Shown: positions 1 to 7,048, counted from the stretch's first letter. The stretch: DNA of 10,309 nt from Anaerolineales bacterium (GCA_020847355.1 JADLCG010000110.1:1-10309); one strand, 5' to 3'. Translations and numbers: made by a program. Notes: generated from the sequence alone by a model not told the origin.

Positions 1-2
1 AT

Positions 3-596
3 GTGCAGGCATTTGCCGATTCGCCTGCGGGCGAAAAGATATTATGGGGATTTGCCCGAGAAAACTTACCGGCAGGTTTGGCGGGCGAGTACAACCAAGC
101 GCTGATGGATTTAGGCGCCACAATTTGTCTGCCCAAAAATCCGAAATGTTCCATTTGCCCAGTCTTGAAATTTTGTATAGCGAAGCAAAATGGAACGCAC
201 GAATCAAGACCCGTGTTGAAAGCTAAAAAGAAAATCCCGCATTATGTTCAGGTGGCGGCTGTGATCGTAAAAAGGGGACGGGTTTTGTTGCATCATAGAT
301 CTGCGGATGGATTGCTGGCGAAGATGTGGGAGTTTCCGAACGCCAGAGTCGCGGCGGAACCTGAATCGGCGTTGGCAAGCGCTATTCGCGCGGCAACCCG
401 GATTCGGGTCAAGAAAGGGGCGGCGCTGGGCGTTGTTCGGCACGCCTATACCCATTTCAAAACGACGACTTACGCCTTTCGCTGTGATCCGCTTTCAATC
501 CCTAAAGATGAAAGCTTGAAGTGGGTGAGGATCGGCGAGTTGGGGAATTATCCGATGGGGAAAATAGACCGAAGCATTTCAAAGCTGTTAATTTGA
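3..596 (+). CDS. mutY: A/G-specific adenine DNA glycosylase MutY, 3' part (5' end lies outside the window)
   Basis: MutY removes adenine mispaired with 8-oxoguanine, starting base-excision repair of oxidative damage. About 197 C-terminal residues are present. The [4Fe-4S] cluster motif is complete: four cysteines at residues 42, 49, 52 and 58 of this fragment, spaced C-X6-C-X2-C-X5-C, just after the helix containing NQALMDLGA that is typical of MutY. Residues 78-197 form the NUDIX-like MutY_C domain that reads 8-oxoG, with VAAVIVKRGRVLL followed by MWEFPNA. The 8-oxoG-sensing loop, usually Phe-Ser-His, reads Tyr-Thr-His (residues 149-151), a mild substitution. The catalytic helix-hairpin-helix half is missing because the window begins inside the gene. 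The GTG at base 3 is an internal valine codon and not a start, since the family is usually about 350 residues long. The stop is TGA at 594-596, and no clear terminator follows it. Confidence 0.93.
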   Translation: MQAFADSPAGEKILWGFARENLPAGLAGEYNQALMDLGATICLPKNPKCSICPVLKFCIAKQNGTHESRPVLKAKKKIPHYVQVAAVIVKRGRVLLHHRSADGLLAKMWEFPNARVAAEPESALASAIRAATRIRVKKGAALGVVRHAYTHFKTTTYAFRCDPLSIPKDESLKWVRIGELGNYPMGKIDRSISKLLI

Positions 597-602
597 GAAT
601 AT

Positions 603-630
603 TTGCAGTTCTTTGGATTTTCGTTATACT
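603..630 (+). promoter_or_regulatory. sigma70-like promoter for the anchored protein at 672
   Basis: A -35 like TTGCAG (603-608) and a -10 TATACT (625-630) are separated by 16 bp, putting the transcription start near 637. It lies in the short gap after mutY, so the next gene can be transcribed independently. Prediction from sequence only. Confidence 0.55.
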
Positions 631-660
631 AGGACTTTAGTACTATTCGTCGTCGCGCTC

Positions 661-666
661 AGGAGG
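661..666 (+). promoter_or_regulatory. Shine-Dalgarno AGGAGG fixing the start at 672
   Basis: A full AGGAGG lies 5 nt before the ATG at 672. It is the strongest ribosome binding site in the window and supports this start codon. Confidence 0.8.
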
Positions 667-671
667 CAGGA

Positions 672-1550
672 ATGGGCTCTAGTAATAAGCGAAAAATTGG
701 AAGAGACGTTCGGTTTATTCCGCTTTGGATTCAAATTGTCGTCAGCGTTACTGCTGTGATAACTGCAGTTATTGTGGGGCTCACGCCTTTGGGCCCTAGA
801 ATTTTAGAGCATATTCTAGCGGATACCGCTACGCCAGTTATTGCCATCCCGACCTTAACTTCCGCCCCCGCTTTTCCTTCGTCTCCTCCGGCGCTGACTT
901 TGATGCCGACATCGCCTTCTGTTGAAACGCCGCTCCCAACCCCAACGCTAGACCCCAATTCAAACCTTACTCCGGCTCCATCCAGCGATTGGTTTTTAGA
1001 TTGTATCGATTCTCGGATTTGGTCTGCCTATGCAGAGAATGTGTTACAGCCGCAAACCAGCCCTTGTTATCAATTGGCCGCTTATGGAGTGAACGCCGAG
1101 GGCGGCAGGTTGAATTTTATTTCAAACCGCTCTTACTCTACGGCAGTTGAATCTGGAATTTTTACCCCGTGGCAAAACTGGAAGCAGGTGGACGTTTCTA
1201 TTGAATATGAAGATTTGAAGAATAGCGAAATCTGGATTGGCTTCTTTGAAGAAGATAGCACTCAGCCTAAAGGCATTGTTTTTGCCATTCAGCCCGGCGG
1301 AGATGTGGATGTGCGCGATTTGCCGCGCCAAGATTATCCGGTGGATAATACATACCTCCCTTATGCGGACGGGAAATTCAATGTGACGATTACCTTCTCA
1401 GGCGGCAAGGCGCGGTTTTCCGTAGATGGGCAAGGGCTTATCTCTGATTGGCCCGTGCCTTTTACAATTAAAAATTTATTTATCGGCTATCGCTCTTTGC
1501 CGAATACATTGATTGACGCGAGCGTTTATAACCTGAGATTGACCAAATAA
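672..1550 (+). CDS. Membrane-anchored protein with Pro/Thr/Ser linker and beta-rich extracellular domain, function unknown
   Basis: I do not recognise this 292-residue protein as a named family. Residues 1-15 are basic (KRK, then R11 and R14), followed by one hydrophobic membrane segment at about 16-38 (PLWIQIVVSVTAVITAVIVG). The positive-inside rule suggests the rest lies outside the cell. Residues 52-105 are a low-complexity linker rich in Pro, Thr and Ser, with repeats such as PLPTPTLDP. Residues 107-292 look like a beta-sandwich, with alternating aromatic and polar strands, WKQVDVSIEYED, GIVFAIQPGGDVDV and KFNVTITFSGGKARFSVDGQG. This resembles concanavalin/LamG-like or DUF1080-type carbohydrate-binding folds, but that is inference. 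Cys111 and Cys132 are the only cysteines and could form a disulfide. The start is fixed by AGGAGG 5 nt upstream. The gene has its own promoter, ends in a shared terminator, and is probably monocistronic. Confidence 0.85.
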   Translation: MGSSNKRKIGRDVRFIPLWIQIVVSVTAVITAVIVGLTPLGPRILEHILADTATPVIAIPTLTSAPAFPSSPPALTLMPTSPSVETPLPTPTLDPNSNLTPAPSSDWFLDCIDSRIWSAYAENVLQPQTSPCYQLAAYGVNAEGGRLNFISNRSYSTAVESGIFTPWQNWKQVDVSIEYEDLKNSEIWIGFFEEDSTQPKGIVFAIQPGGDVDVRDLPRQDYPVDNTYLPYADGKFNVTITFSGGKARFSVDGQGLISDWPVPFTIKNLFIGYRSLPNTLIDASVYNLRLTK

Positions 1551-1552
1551 AA

Positions 1553-1582
1553 AAACGTCCAGCAGATTTCTGCTGGACGTTT
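1553..1582. terminator. Bidirectional intrinsic terminator between convergent genes
   Basis: A perfect 14-bp inverted repeat (arms 1553-1566 and 1569-1582, core ACGTCCAGCAGA) sits between the stop of the plus-strand gene (1550) and the stop of RNase J (1585). Read on the minus strand, the hairpin is followed by a run of seven T then ATTT, an excellent intrinsic terminator for RNase J. On the plus strand the T tract is short (TTT then GCTT), so termination there is probably weaker. Confidence 0.88.
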
Positions 1583-1584
1583 GC

Positions 1585-3228
1585 TTAAGCCTTGCTCAAA
1601 GTGACGAAAACCATCGGTCTGCGTTTGGTTTCCTGATGCAGATAACTCTTCACGGCGTTGATCAGGTCTTTTTCGTCGTCTATCCCGCCGTTATGGATCA
1701 TCTCCATCACCCGCGCGCGCACTTCGCGGATCAGGGATGCCGCGTCCTCCGGCGAGACGAACCCGCGCGTGATGATTTCAGGAGCGTGTAAAAGTTTGCC
1801 GGTCAATTTATCCAAGCTGATGTCAATCAGCAGGATGCCGTTGCGGGCTAATTGGCTTCTTTCTTTCATTACGTCATGGTCAATATCGCCGATCGATTCG
1901 CCGGTCACGAAGACGTAATTGCCGGGGATGCGCTCGCCAAGCAGAACTTTTTTGCCGACCAATTCCACAACTTGACCATTTTCAACCACCACCGTATTCT
2001 CGGCGGGAATGCCCAGTTGTTGCGCCAATTCCGCATGGCGCATGAGTTGACGCAATTCGCCATGAATGGGCATAAAGTGTTTGGGGCGCACTAAATTGAT
2101 CAGGAGCTTTTGCTCTTCCTGCGCGGCGTGACCAGAGACGTGAATTGGAGCAATGCCGTCGTGAACGACTTTCGCGCCTCTTCTTAACAGACGGTTGATC
2201 GTCTTGCTGATGGTTTCTTCGTTGCCCGGAATGGGGTGCGAAGAAAGCACGATCGTATCGCCCTCTTTCAAATCAAATTGACGGTTTGTTCCGGCGGATA
2301 ATCTGCCGACAATCGAAGAAGGTTCGCCTTGCGAGCCGGTACACATGATCACTACTTTGTGATTTTGCATTTGCAAAGCTTGGTCAATCGGCACGATCAG
2401 CGCGTCTGGAATATCGAGGTATTTCATCTTTCGCGCAATCTTCACATTATCTACCATGCTGGGTCCGGCGATCGCCATTTTTCTACCATGCTTGGCGGCG
2501 GCGTCTGCCACTTGTTGCACGCGGGAGATTAATGAAGCGAAAGTCGCTACGATTACGCGCCCTTTTGCTTCGCCGAAAACTTTATCGAAAGCGGGACCAA
2601 TCACCGATTCAGAAGGAGTCCAACCGGGGCGTTCGGCGTTGGTTGAATCTGAAAGGAGCAAATCCACGCCGCGCATGGAATATTCGGCGAGTTTCGCAAA
2701 ATCTGTGGGCCAGCCATCTACCGGCGTGTGATCGAGTTTGAAATCGCTCATATGCACGACCAGCCCGGCATTAGTCGTAATCGCCATGCCTACGCAATCG
2801 GGAATGGAATGACTTACGTGAAAATATTCCACCGTGAACGGACCAATTTTGGTTTGTCCGCCGGCTTGAATGGTTTTGATCTGGGCTTTATGTTGAGCGT
2901 TGTTGCGCGCCAACTTGCCTTCGATCAACCCGCGCGTGAGGGGCGTAGCGTAAATGGGGATGGAGAAATCATCCACAAAATGTTGGATCGCGCCGATATG
3001 ATCTTCATGCCCGTGCGTGATGAACAGCCCTAAAACGCGATTGGCGCGTTTTTTGAGATATTCATAATCGGGGATGATGTAATCCACGCCGAGCATATCG
3101 TTCTTAGGAAACATAATGCCCGCGTCCACAACAATGATGTCCCCGCCAAATTCGTAGGCCATCATGTTCTTTCCCACTTCGCCCAGCCCCCCGAGCGGGA
3201 TAATTCTTAATTTGTTTTTCTTACTCAT
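1585..3228 (-). CDS. rnj: Ribonuclease J (metallo-beta-lactamase/beta-CASP RNase)
   Basis: RNase J is a zinc-dependent ribonuclease with 5'-3' exonuclease and endonuclease activity, central to mRNA turnover and rRNA maturation in bacteria lacking RNase E. The 547-residue protein has the usual length (about 555) and looks complete. It begins with the family signature IIPLGGLGEVGKN (residues 9-21). The metal site is present: HGHEDH at 72-77, His140 in VSHSIPD, Asp162 in SDFK and His390-region HFMPIHGE (384-391). The beta-CASP part includes TGSQGEP (297-303) and HVSGHAAQEEQ (363-373). The C-terminal domain, needed for dimer formation, continues to residue 547. The ATG at 3228 is preceded on the minus strand by AAGGAA, 10 nt away. 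The gene is transcribed alone from the promoter at 3501-3529 through a long structured leader, and ends at the strong hairpin at 1553-1582. Confidence 0.97.
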   Translation of the reverse strand: MSKKNKLRIIPLGGLGEVGKNMMAYEFGGDIIVVDAGIMFPKNDMLGVDYIIPDYEYLKKRANRVLGLFITHGHEDHIGAIQHFVDDFSIPIYATPLTRGLIEGKLARNNAQHKAQIKTIQAGGQTKIGPFTVEYFHVSHSIPDCVGMAITTNAGLVVHMSDFKLDHTPVDGWPTDFAKLAEYSMRGVDLLLSDSTNAERPGWTPSESVIGPAFDKVFGEAKGRVIVATFASLISRVQQVADAAAKHGRKMAIAGPSMVDNVKIARKMKYLDIPDALIVPIDQALQMQNHKVVIMCTGSQGEPSSIVGRLSAGTNRQFDLKEGDTIVLSSHPIPGNEETISKTINRLLRRGAKVVHDGIAPIHVSGHAAQEEQKLLINLVRPKHFMPIHGELRQLMRHAELAQQLGIPAENTVVVENGQVVELVGKKVLLGERIPGNYVFVTGESIGDIDHDVMKERSQLARNGILLIDISLDKLTGKLLHAPEIITRGFVSPEDAASLIREVRARVMEMIHNGGIDDEKDLINAVKSYLHQETKRRPMVFVTLSKA

Positions 3229-3265
3229 ATTTTTTATATTCCTTATTAATAAATGGTTTGATAAA

Positions 3266-3281
3266 AACCGCCAATGCGGTT
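3266..3281 (-). terminator. Leader hairpin D of RNase J mRNA, terminator-like
   Basis: AACCGC and GCGGTT form a perfect 6-bp stem with a 4-nt loop. On the minus strand it is followed by TTTTAT, so it looks like a short intrinsic terminator. It lies only about 37 nt before the RNase J start codon, inside the predicted leader, and so could attenuate the gene instead of ending an upstream one. Confidence 0.45.
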
Positions 3282-3317
3282 AAGAGTCGGGTTAATATTT
3301 TGAAAGCGCAGAGCTGA

Positions 3318-3361
3318 ATCTCAAGAAAGTCTGGGACTCCAGCAAATGCAGACTTTCAGAT
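3318..3361 (-). other. Leader hairpin C of RNase J mRNA, long bulged stem
   Basis: GAAAGTCTG (3325-3333) pairs perfectly with CAGACTTTC (3349-3357) over 9 bp around a 15-nt loop. ATCT (3318-3321) pairs with AGAT (3358-3361) to add 4 bp across a 3-nt bulge. No T tract follows, so this is a stable leader structure and not a terminator. It could be a protein-binding or self-processing site, but its role is unknown. Confidence 0.5.
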
Positions 3362-3393
3362 GTGTTGTGAATTAGAGAGTTTCTCCCACAAAC

Positions 3394-3423
3394 AAAAAAC
3401 CTCCGCTGACTTGCTCGCGAAGG
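3394..3423 (-). terminator. Leader hairpin B of RNase J mRNA, attenuator-like
   Basis: Read on the minus strand, CCTTCGC pairs with GCGGAGG (7 bp with one G-U pair, about 10-nt loop) and is followed directly by six T. It has the form of an intrinsic terminator. It lies about 70-100 nt downstream of the predicted start of the RNase J transcript with no gene between, so it is a candidate premature-termination site. Confidence 0.5.
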
Positions 3424-3459
3424 AATCGGTATGAACAAACACGATATTTCTCAAACAAA

Positions 3460-3477
3460 CTGCTGACCAAACAGCAG
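3460..3477 (-). other. Leader hairpin A of RNase J mRNA
   Basis: CTGCTG and CAGCAG form a 6-bp perfect stem around a 6-nt loop, about 17 nt after the predicted RNase J transcription start. A 5'-terminal stem-loop can shield an mRNA from 5'-end-dependent decay, including by RNase J itself. That role is inferred. Confidence 0.35.
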
Positions 3478-3500
3478 GAAAAGTCAACTTAACTTTGAAA

Positions 3501-3529
3501 AGTATAGCAGGGTGAAGGTAATTTGTCAA
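3501..3529 (-). promoter_or_regulatory. Strong sigma70-like promoter for RNase J
   Basis: On the minus strand a perfect -35 TTGACA (3529 to 3524) and a -10 TATACT (3506 to 3501) are separated by the ideal 17 bp. Transcription would start near 3494, giving a leader of about 265 nt before the RNase J ATG. The divergent plus-strand promoter begins 27 bp away. Confidence 0.8.
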
Positions 3530-3555
3530 AGCCCCAACCTTGCAACTTAATCAAA

Positions 3556-3584
3556 TTGACAATCCTTCGCAACTCCTTTACACT
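3556..3584 (+). promoter_or_regulatory. sigma70-like promoter giving a probable leaderless mRNA for the gene at 3591
   Basis: A perfect -35 TTGACA (3556-3561) and a -10 TACACT (3579-3584) are 17 bp apart. The expected start, about 7 nt after the -10, falls on the A of the ATG at 3591. No Shine-Dalgarno is visible before that ATG, as expected for a leaderless message. It is divergent from the RNase J promoter. Confidence 0.65.
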
Positions 3585-3590
3585 TCCCGC

Positions 3591-6062
3591 ATGGATATAG
3601 ATTTTGACCTCTATCGTCACGAAATCCGCATTTCTTCCAATCCCCTTATCCGTCTTTCTGCAATTGACGTTTCGCCCGAACGCCCGCAACGCACGTTAGT
3701 TTTTATTCACGGTTTTGGCGGCAAGGCGGAGCAATGGCATTATCAAATGCAAAAGTTTGCGATGGATAACCGCGTCATCGCCTTGGATTTACGCGGACAC
3801 GGTCTCTCCGACAAGCCAACTTCCGGCTATGATATGCCGCGCATCCAACTGGACCTTGAAACGGCGCTGACGCAGTTGAAAGTATCCACGCCGTTTGTTT
3901 TAATCGGCCACTCTTTCGGCGGCGCAGTCGTGACCGATTATGCGGTCAACCATCCTGAAAACATCGAAAAGCTGATTATGATCGCTACGGCGGGGGAGTT
4001 CAAACTTAAACCGCTGTTTAGCTTGGCGCTCAATCTGCCCGCGTCAGTTTTGAGAATAGTCGGCGTCTTTACGCGCAAATGGCTTCACGCCCCGCCGCAC
4101 GCCCTGCGCGAATTTTATCTGCGGAATCTTTCCAAATGGAATGGTTGGGAACAGTTTACGAAATTAAAAGTCCCAACGCTGGTGATTCGCGGCCATCGTG
4201 ACGCAGTCTTTGACCGGCCTTTGTTTGAGAAGGTGGCTGGCTCTATATCAGACGCGGAAGATGTAGATATTGGCGCATCGGGCCACATGGTCATGCTGGA
4301 GCGGCGCGAAGCGGTAGATCGCGCAATTGCCCGCTTCCTCAAAGGCGAGTCGCAAAAATCATGGCGCGATTCAACTTCCGCCGCCGCTAAAACCGCGCGC
4401 GATCAATTGAAACGCGAACGTGAATGGTTGGCGCATTACGAAGAAGGCGTGCCATACACTGTGGATGTGCCGCGCATTCCCGCGCATCATCTCTTGCGCT
4501 CTTCGGTGCGTAGGTTTCCAAAACGTCCGGCGCTTTATTTTGAAGGCTCAAAACTAACTTATCGCAAATTGAATCACGAAACGAATCGCTTTGCTAACGC
4601 TTTGAGCGCTCAGGGAGTTGGCAAAGGCTCGCGGGTGATCTTGCTCCTGCCGAATATTCCGCAAATGGTGATTGGTTTTTACGGCGTTCTCAAAACCGGC
4701 GCGACAGCCGTTTTGATTCCGCCGATGTTAGAGCCGGAAGAATTGATCCGCCAGTTGAAAGACGTGGATGCCAGCGTCTTGGTGACGCTTTCCACTTGGG
4801 CTTCGCTGGCGCAGAAAATTCAAAACGAAGCCGGAACGCCGCACGTGGTTCTGACCGATCCGGCGGAATACTTGGCGCTTCCCAAATATTTAATTTCACG
4901 TTGGCGTAATCGCGGCTTGGACGTGAAAAATTCACTGCGTTGGAATCGCTGGCTCTCCGCTCAAAATGATAAATCGCCCACGGTTGAAGTTGCGCCTGAA
5001 GATCTAGCCGTAATTCAATTTACCGGCGGCACAACTTCGCAATCCAAAGGCGTGATGCTTTCGCACCGCAACTTGGTGGCGAACGCTTTGCAAACGCGCC
5101 ACTGGCTCCCAACTGCTCAGGAAGGCAAAGAAAGATTTTTATGCGTTGTGCCTTTCTTTCACAGTTATGGGATGACCGCCGCTTTGAATACGCCGGTCTC
5201 TTTAGGCGCGGCGCTGATTTTGAAACCGCAATTTCAAGTCTTGGATATTTTGAAAACGATCAAGCGCTACAAGCCGACGATCTTCCCCGGCTCGCCGAGT
5301 ATGTATTTAGCCATTAGCAATTTTCGCGGCGTGCGGAAATATGGGATTAATTCGATCAAGGCGTGCGTCAGCGGGTCTGCGCCCTTGCCGGTAGAAGTGC
5401 AGGAAGAATTCGAGAAATTGACCAAAGGTAAGTTGGTGGAAGGTTACGGCTTGACGGAAGCCGCGCCGATTACCCACGCCAACCCGTTGGGCAAGAATCG
5501 TAAAGTTGGCACGATTGGCGTGCCATTGCCCTCAACCCAAGCCGCAATTGTGGATTTACAAACCAGCCGCAAGGAAGTAGAGCCGGGTCAAATTGGCGAA
5601 TTGGCAGTTCGCGGTCCGCAAGTGATGATGGGCTATTGGAAAAATGAAGAAGCCACTAAACGCATGTTGACTCAAGACGGCTGGCTTCTCACCGGCGACG
5701 TGGCGCAAATGGACAAAGACGGTTATTTTCAAATTATTTCGCGCAAAGCGGATATGTGGTATCCCGAAAAAGAAATGAAACAACCGGCTTTCCCGCGCGA
5801 TGTAGAAGAAGTGATTTACGAAATCCCGCAGGTGAAGGAAGTCGCCGTGGTCGCGGTCGGGAGTCACCCTTTTGCATTTGTAATTGCCGGAAAAGAGAAG
5901 CCCAGCGCCGAATCTGTGCTGGCATATTGCAAACGCAGATTACCCCCGGCTTTGGTTCCGCGCTTTGTAATTTTTATGGACGATTTCCCGCGCACGTTTA
6001 TTGGCAAAGTATTGAGAAGAGAATTGGCAAAACGTTATGGCAACCGCATTGCAAGCGAATGA
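3591..6062 (+). CDS. Fusion protein: alpha/beta hydrolase joined to acyl-AMP-forming ligase (acyl-CoA synthetase-like)
   Basis: This 823-residue protein has two enzyme domains. Residues 30-255 are an alpha/beta hydrolase with oxyanion HGFG (40-43), nucleophile Ser108 in GHSFGG, acid Asp204 (GHRDAV) and base His232 (SGHMVM). After a charged linker (about 256-300), residues 300-820 form an ANL adenylate-forming ligase closest in style to long-chain fatty acyl-CoA synthetases. It has the ATP loop FTGGTTSQSKG (477-487), GYGLTEAAP (618-626), TGD (701-703) and catalytic Lys806 in FIGKVLRREL. Two motifs are unusual: SQSKG replaces the common GxPKG, and the hinge region after RKAD (718-721) reads MWYPEKEMKQPAFPRDVEEV with no usual glycine-rich turn. 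The ligase probably activates a carboxylic acid with ATP, and the hydrolase may cleave the resulting (thio)ester or supply the acid. Substrate unknown. I prefer ATG 3591 over TTG 3540, which lies upstream of the promoter. It overlaps the next hydrolase gene by 26 bp. Confidence 0.88.
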   Translation: MDIDFDLYRHEIRISSNPLIRLSAIDVSPERPQRTLVFIHGFGGKAEQWHYQMQKFAMDNRVIALDLRGHGLSDKPTSGYDMPRIQLDLETALTQLKVSTPFVLIGHSFGGAVVTDYAVNHPENIEKLIMIATAGEFKLKPLFSLALNLPASVLRIVGVFTRKWLHAPPHALREFYLRNLSKWNGWEQFTKLKVPTLVIRGHRDAVFDRPLFEKVAGSISDAEDVDIGASGHMVMLERREAVDRAIARFLKGESQKSWRDSTSAAAKTARDQLKREREWLAHYEEGVPYTVDVPRIPAHHLLRSSVRRFPKRPALYFEGSKLTYRKLNHETNRFANALSAQGVGKGSRVILLLPNIPQMVIGFYGVLKTGATAVLIPPMLEPEELIRQLKDVDASVLVTLSTWASLAQKIQNEAGTPHVVLTDPAEYLALPKYLISRWRNRGLDVKNSLRWNRWLSAQNDKSPTVEVAPEDLAVIQFTGGTTSQSKGVMLSHRNLVANALQTRHWLPTAQEGKERFLCVVPFFHSYGMTAALNTPVSLGAALILKPQFQVLDILKTIKRYKPTIFPGSPSMYLAISNFRGVRKYGINSIKACVSGSAPLPVEVQEEFEKLTKGKLVEGYGLTEAAPITHANPLGKNRKVGTIGVPLPSTQAAIVDLQTSRKEVEPGQIGELAVRGPQVMMGYWKNEEATKRMLTQDGWLLTGDVAQMDKDGYFQIISRKADMWYPEKEMKQPAFPRDVEEVIYEIPQVKEVAVVAVGSHPFAFVIAGKEKPSAESVLAYCKRRLPPALVPRFVIFMDDFPRTFIGKVLRRELAKRYGNRIASE

Positions 6063-6891
6063 ACTTCACGCAAATCAATTGGATCATCCAAAAATAAATT
6101 ACGTACAACAGGGCATAGGCGAACCGATAATTTTAGTTCATGGGCTCGCCGCTTCTTTGCATGATTGGGACGATTTGCTCCCTGAATTGGCAGGGAATGG
6201 TTATGCCGCGTATGCGCTGGATTTATTAGGTCATGGCGAAAGCGCCAAGCCGAAATCTCGCGCAGAATATACCGTTGAAGGAGTCTATCGTCATTTTTCG
6301 GCGTGGATAGACGCTTTGGAAATTCAAACGCCGGCGACCTTGATCAGCCATTCGTTGGGCGCGGCAGTGTCTTTGATTTATGCCTTACGCCGCCCGGAGC
6401 GCGTTAGCAAACTGGTTTTGATCAATCCATTTTACGATCTGAAGCAATTAGCGCCGGTGATTCAACATCCGCTCTTGCGCCAGTTTTTGAGCACAAGCAT
6501 CGTGGAGTTAACTCCCTACTGGTTGTTTCGCTTATTTGTGGATGTGACCAGCTTCAATTTCCATACAAACAACGGCGAAACGCACATTCTGCCGAAACAT
6601 GTTCGCTCTCAAACCGCATTGGACTATACCCGCGCCTCTTCCGGGATTTACAACATCGTGCATACGCTTCCCAACCTGACCTCAGACCTGCCCCAGATTC
6701 AACAGCCGACTCTCCTCTTATGGGGCGCGCGTGATCAAACGTTAAACCCGGCATCTTTTCCGGCGCTCGCCAAATTGTTGCCAAACGTTAAAACCACGCA
6801 CGCCTTTCCGCTCTGCGGGCATGTTCCGCATCAGTGCCACCCGCAAGATTTGAATCCGTATGTGTTGGATTTCCTAAAGCAAGATCGGTGA
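6037..6891 (+). CDS. Alpha/beta hydrolase, free-standing
   Basis: A 284-residue serine hydrolase of the alpha/beta fold, about the usual length for the single-domain family. The oxyanion motif is HGLAAS (35-40). The nucleophile is Ser106 in SHSLGA, where the first position of GxSxG is Ser instead of Gly. The acid is Asp233 (GARDQT) and the base His262 (CGHVPH). DLLGHGES (62-69) is the usual loop after strand 4. A lid of about 85 residues (136-220) lies between the core halves. No signal peptide or membrane segment is visible, so it is probably cytoplasmic. The ATG at 6037 lies inside the end of the fusion gene, 26 bp before its stop and in another reading frame, which implies translational coupling and a shared transcript. 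The ATG at 6059 is out of frame and stops at 6097. Substrate specificity (esterase, lipase, thioesterase, epoxide or C-C hydrolase) cannot be told from sequence alone. Confidence 0.9.
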   Translation: MATALQANELHANQLDHPKINYVQQGIGEPIILVHGLAASLHDWDDLLPELAGNGYAAYALDLLGHGESAKPKSRAEYTVEGVYRHFSAWIDALEIQTPATLISHSLGAAVSLIYALRRPERVSKLVLINPFYDLKQLAPVIQHPLLRQFLSTSIVELTPYWLFRLFVDVTSFNFHTNNGETHILPKHVRSQTALDYTRASSGIYNIVHTLPNLTSDLPQIQQPTLLLWGARDQTLNPASFPALAKLLPNVKTTHAFPLCGHVPHQCHPQDLNPYVLDFLKQDR

Positions 6892-7008
6892 AAAGGCGGG
6901 GGAAATTTTATCCGAATAGCTTGACCAATTTTGGGGGCGCAGGGAACGTTTAATTCCAAATAAATCAACGCTGGCGATTTTTTAAGATTCACGTATGCTA
7001 ATCATCCC

Positions 7009-7038
7009 TTGTCAAATACGGAAGGGTGGCGCTAAAAT
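7009..7038 (+). promoter_or_regulatory. sigma70-like promoter of the nrdR-nrdJ unit
   Basis: TTGTCA (7009-7014) and TAAAAT (7033-7038) are 18 bp apart, with transcription predicted to start near 7045. The two NrdR-box-like palindromes lie immediately downstream, where a bound repressor would block initiation or escape. The rest of the 237-bp gap (6892-7008) shows no gene and no convincing terminator. Confidence 0.55.
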
Positions 7039-7048
7039 GCCGAACACT

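Noticed and set aside
3..5. GTG at the window edge as the start of a complete gene
   Set aside because: The protein begins in the middle of the MutY glycosylase domain and lacks the catalytic half, so the codon is internal and the gene is truncated by the window.
3431..3466. Twelve-codon ATG frame on the plus strand (ATGAACAAACAC...)
   Set aside because: No promoter or ribosome site in front, and it lies antisense to the RNase J leader. Chance frame.
3366..3475. Leader peptide of about 25-30 codons on the minus strand within the RNase J leader
   Set aside because: The open frame has only TTG starts and no ribosome site, and no run of regulatory codons.
3540..3590. TTG start giving the hydrolase-ligase fusion 17 extra residues
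   Set aside because: It lies upstream of a consensus promoter whose start coincides with the ATG at 3591, has no ribosome site, and the extra residues show no family similarity.
3591..6062. OleBC-type fusion (long-chain olefin synthesis)
   Set aside because: The domain order hydrolase-ligase is the same, but OleB belongs to the haloalkane dehalogenase group with an Asp nucleophile, whereas this protein has Ser108 in GHSFGG. No OleA or OleD gene is adjacent in the window.
6059..6097. ATG overlapping the fusion stop codon (ATGA) as the start of the second hydrolase
   Set aside because: It is in the wrong frame and stops after 12 codons. The hydrolase frame starts at the ATG at 6037.
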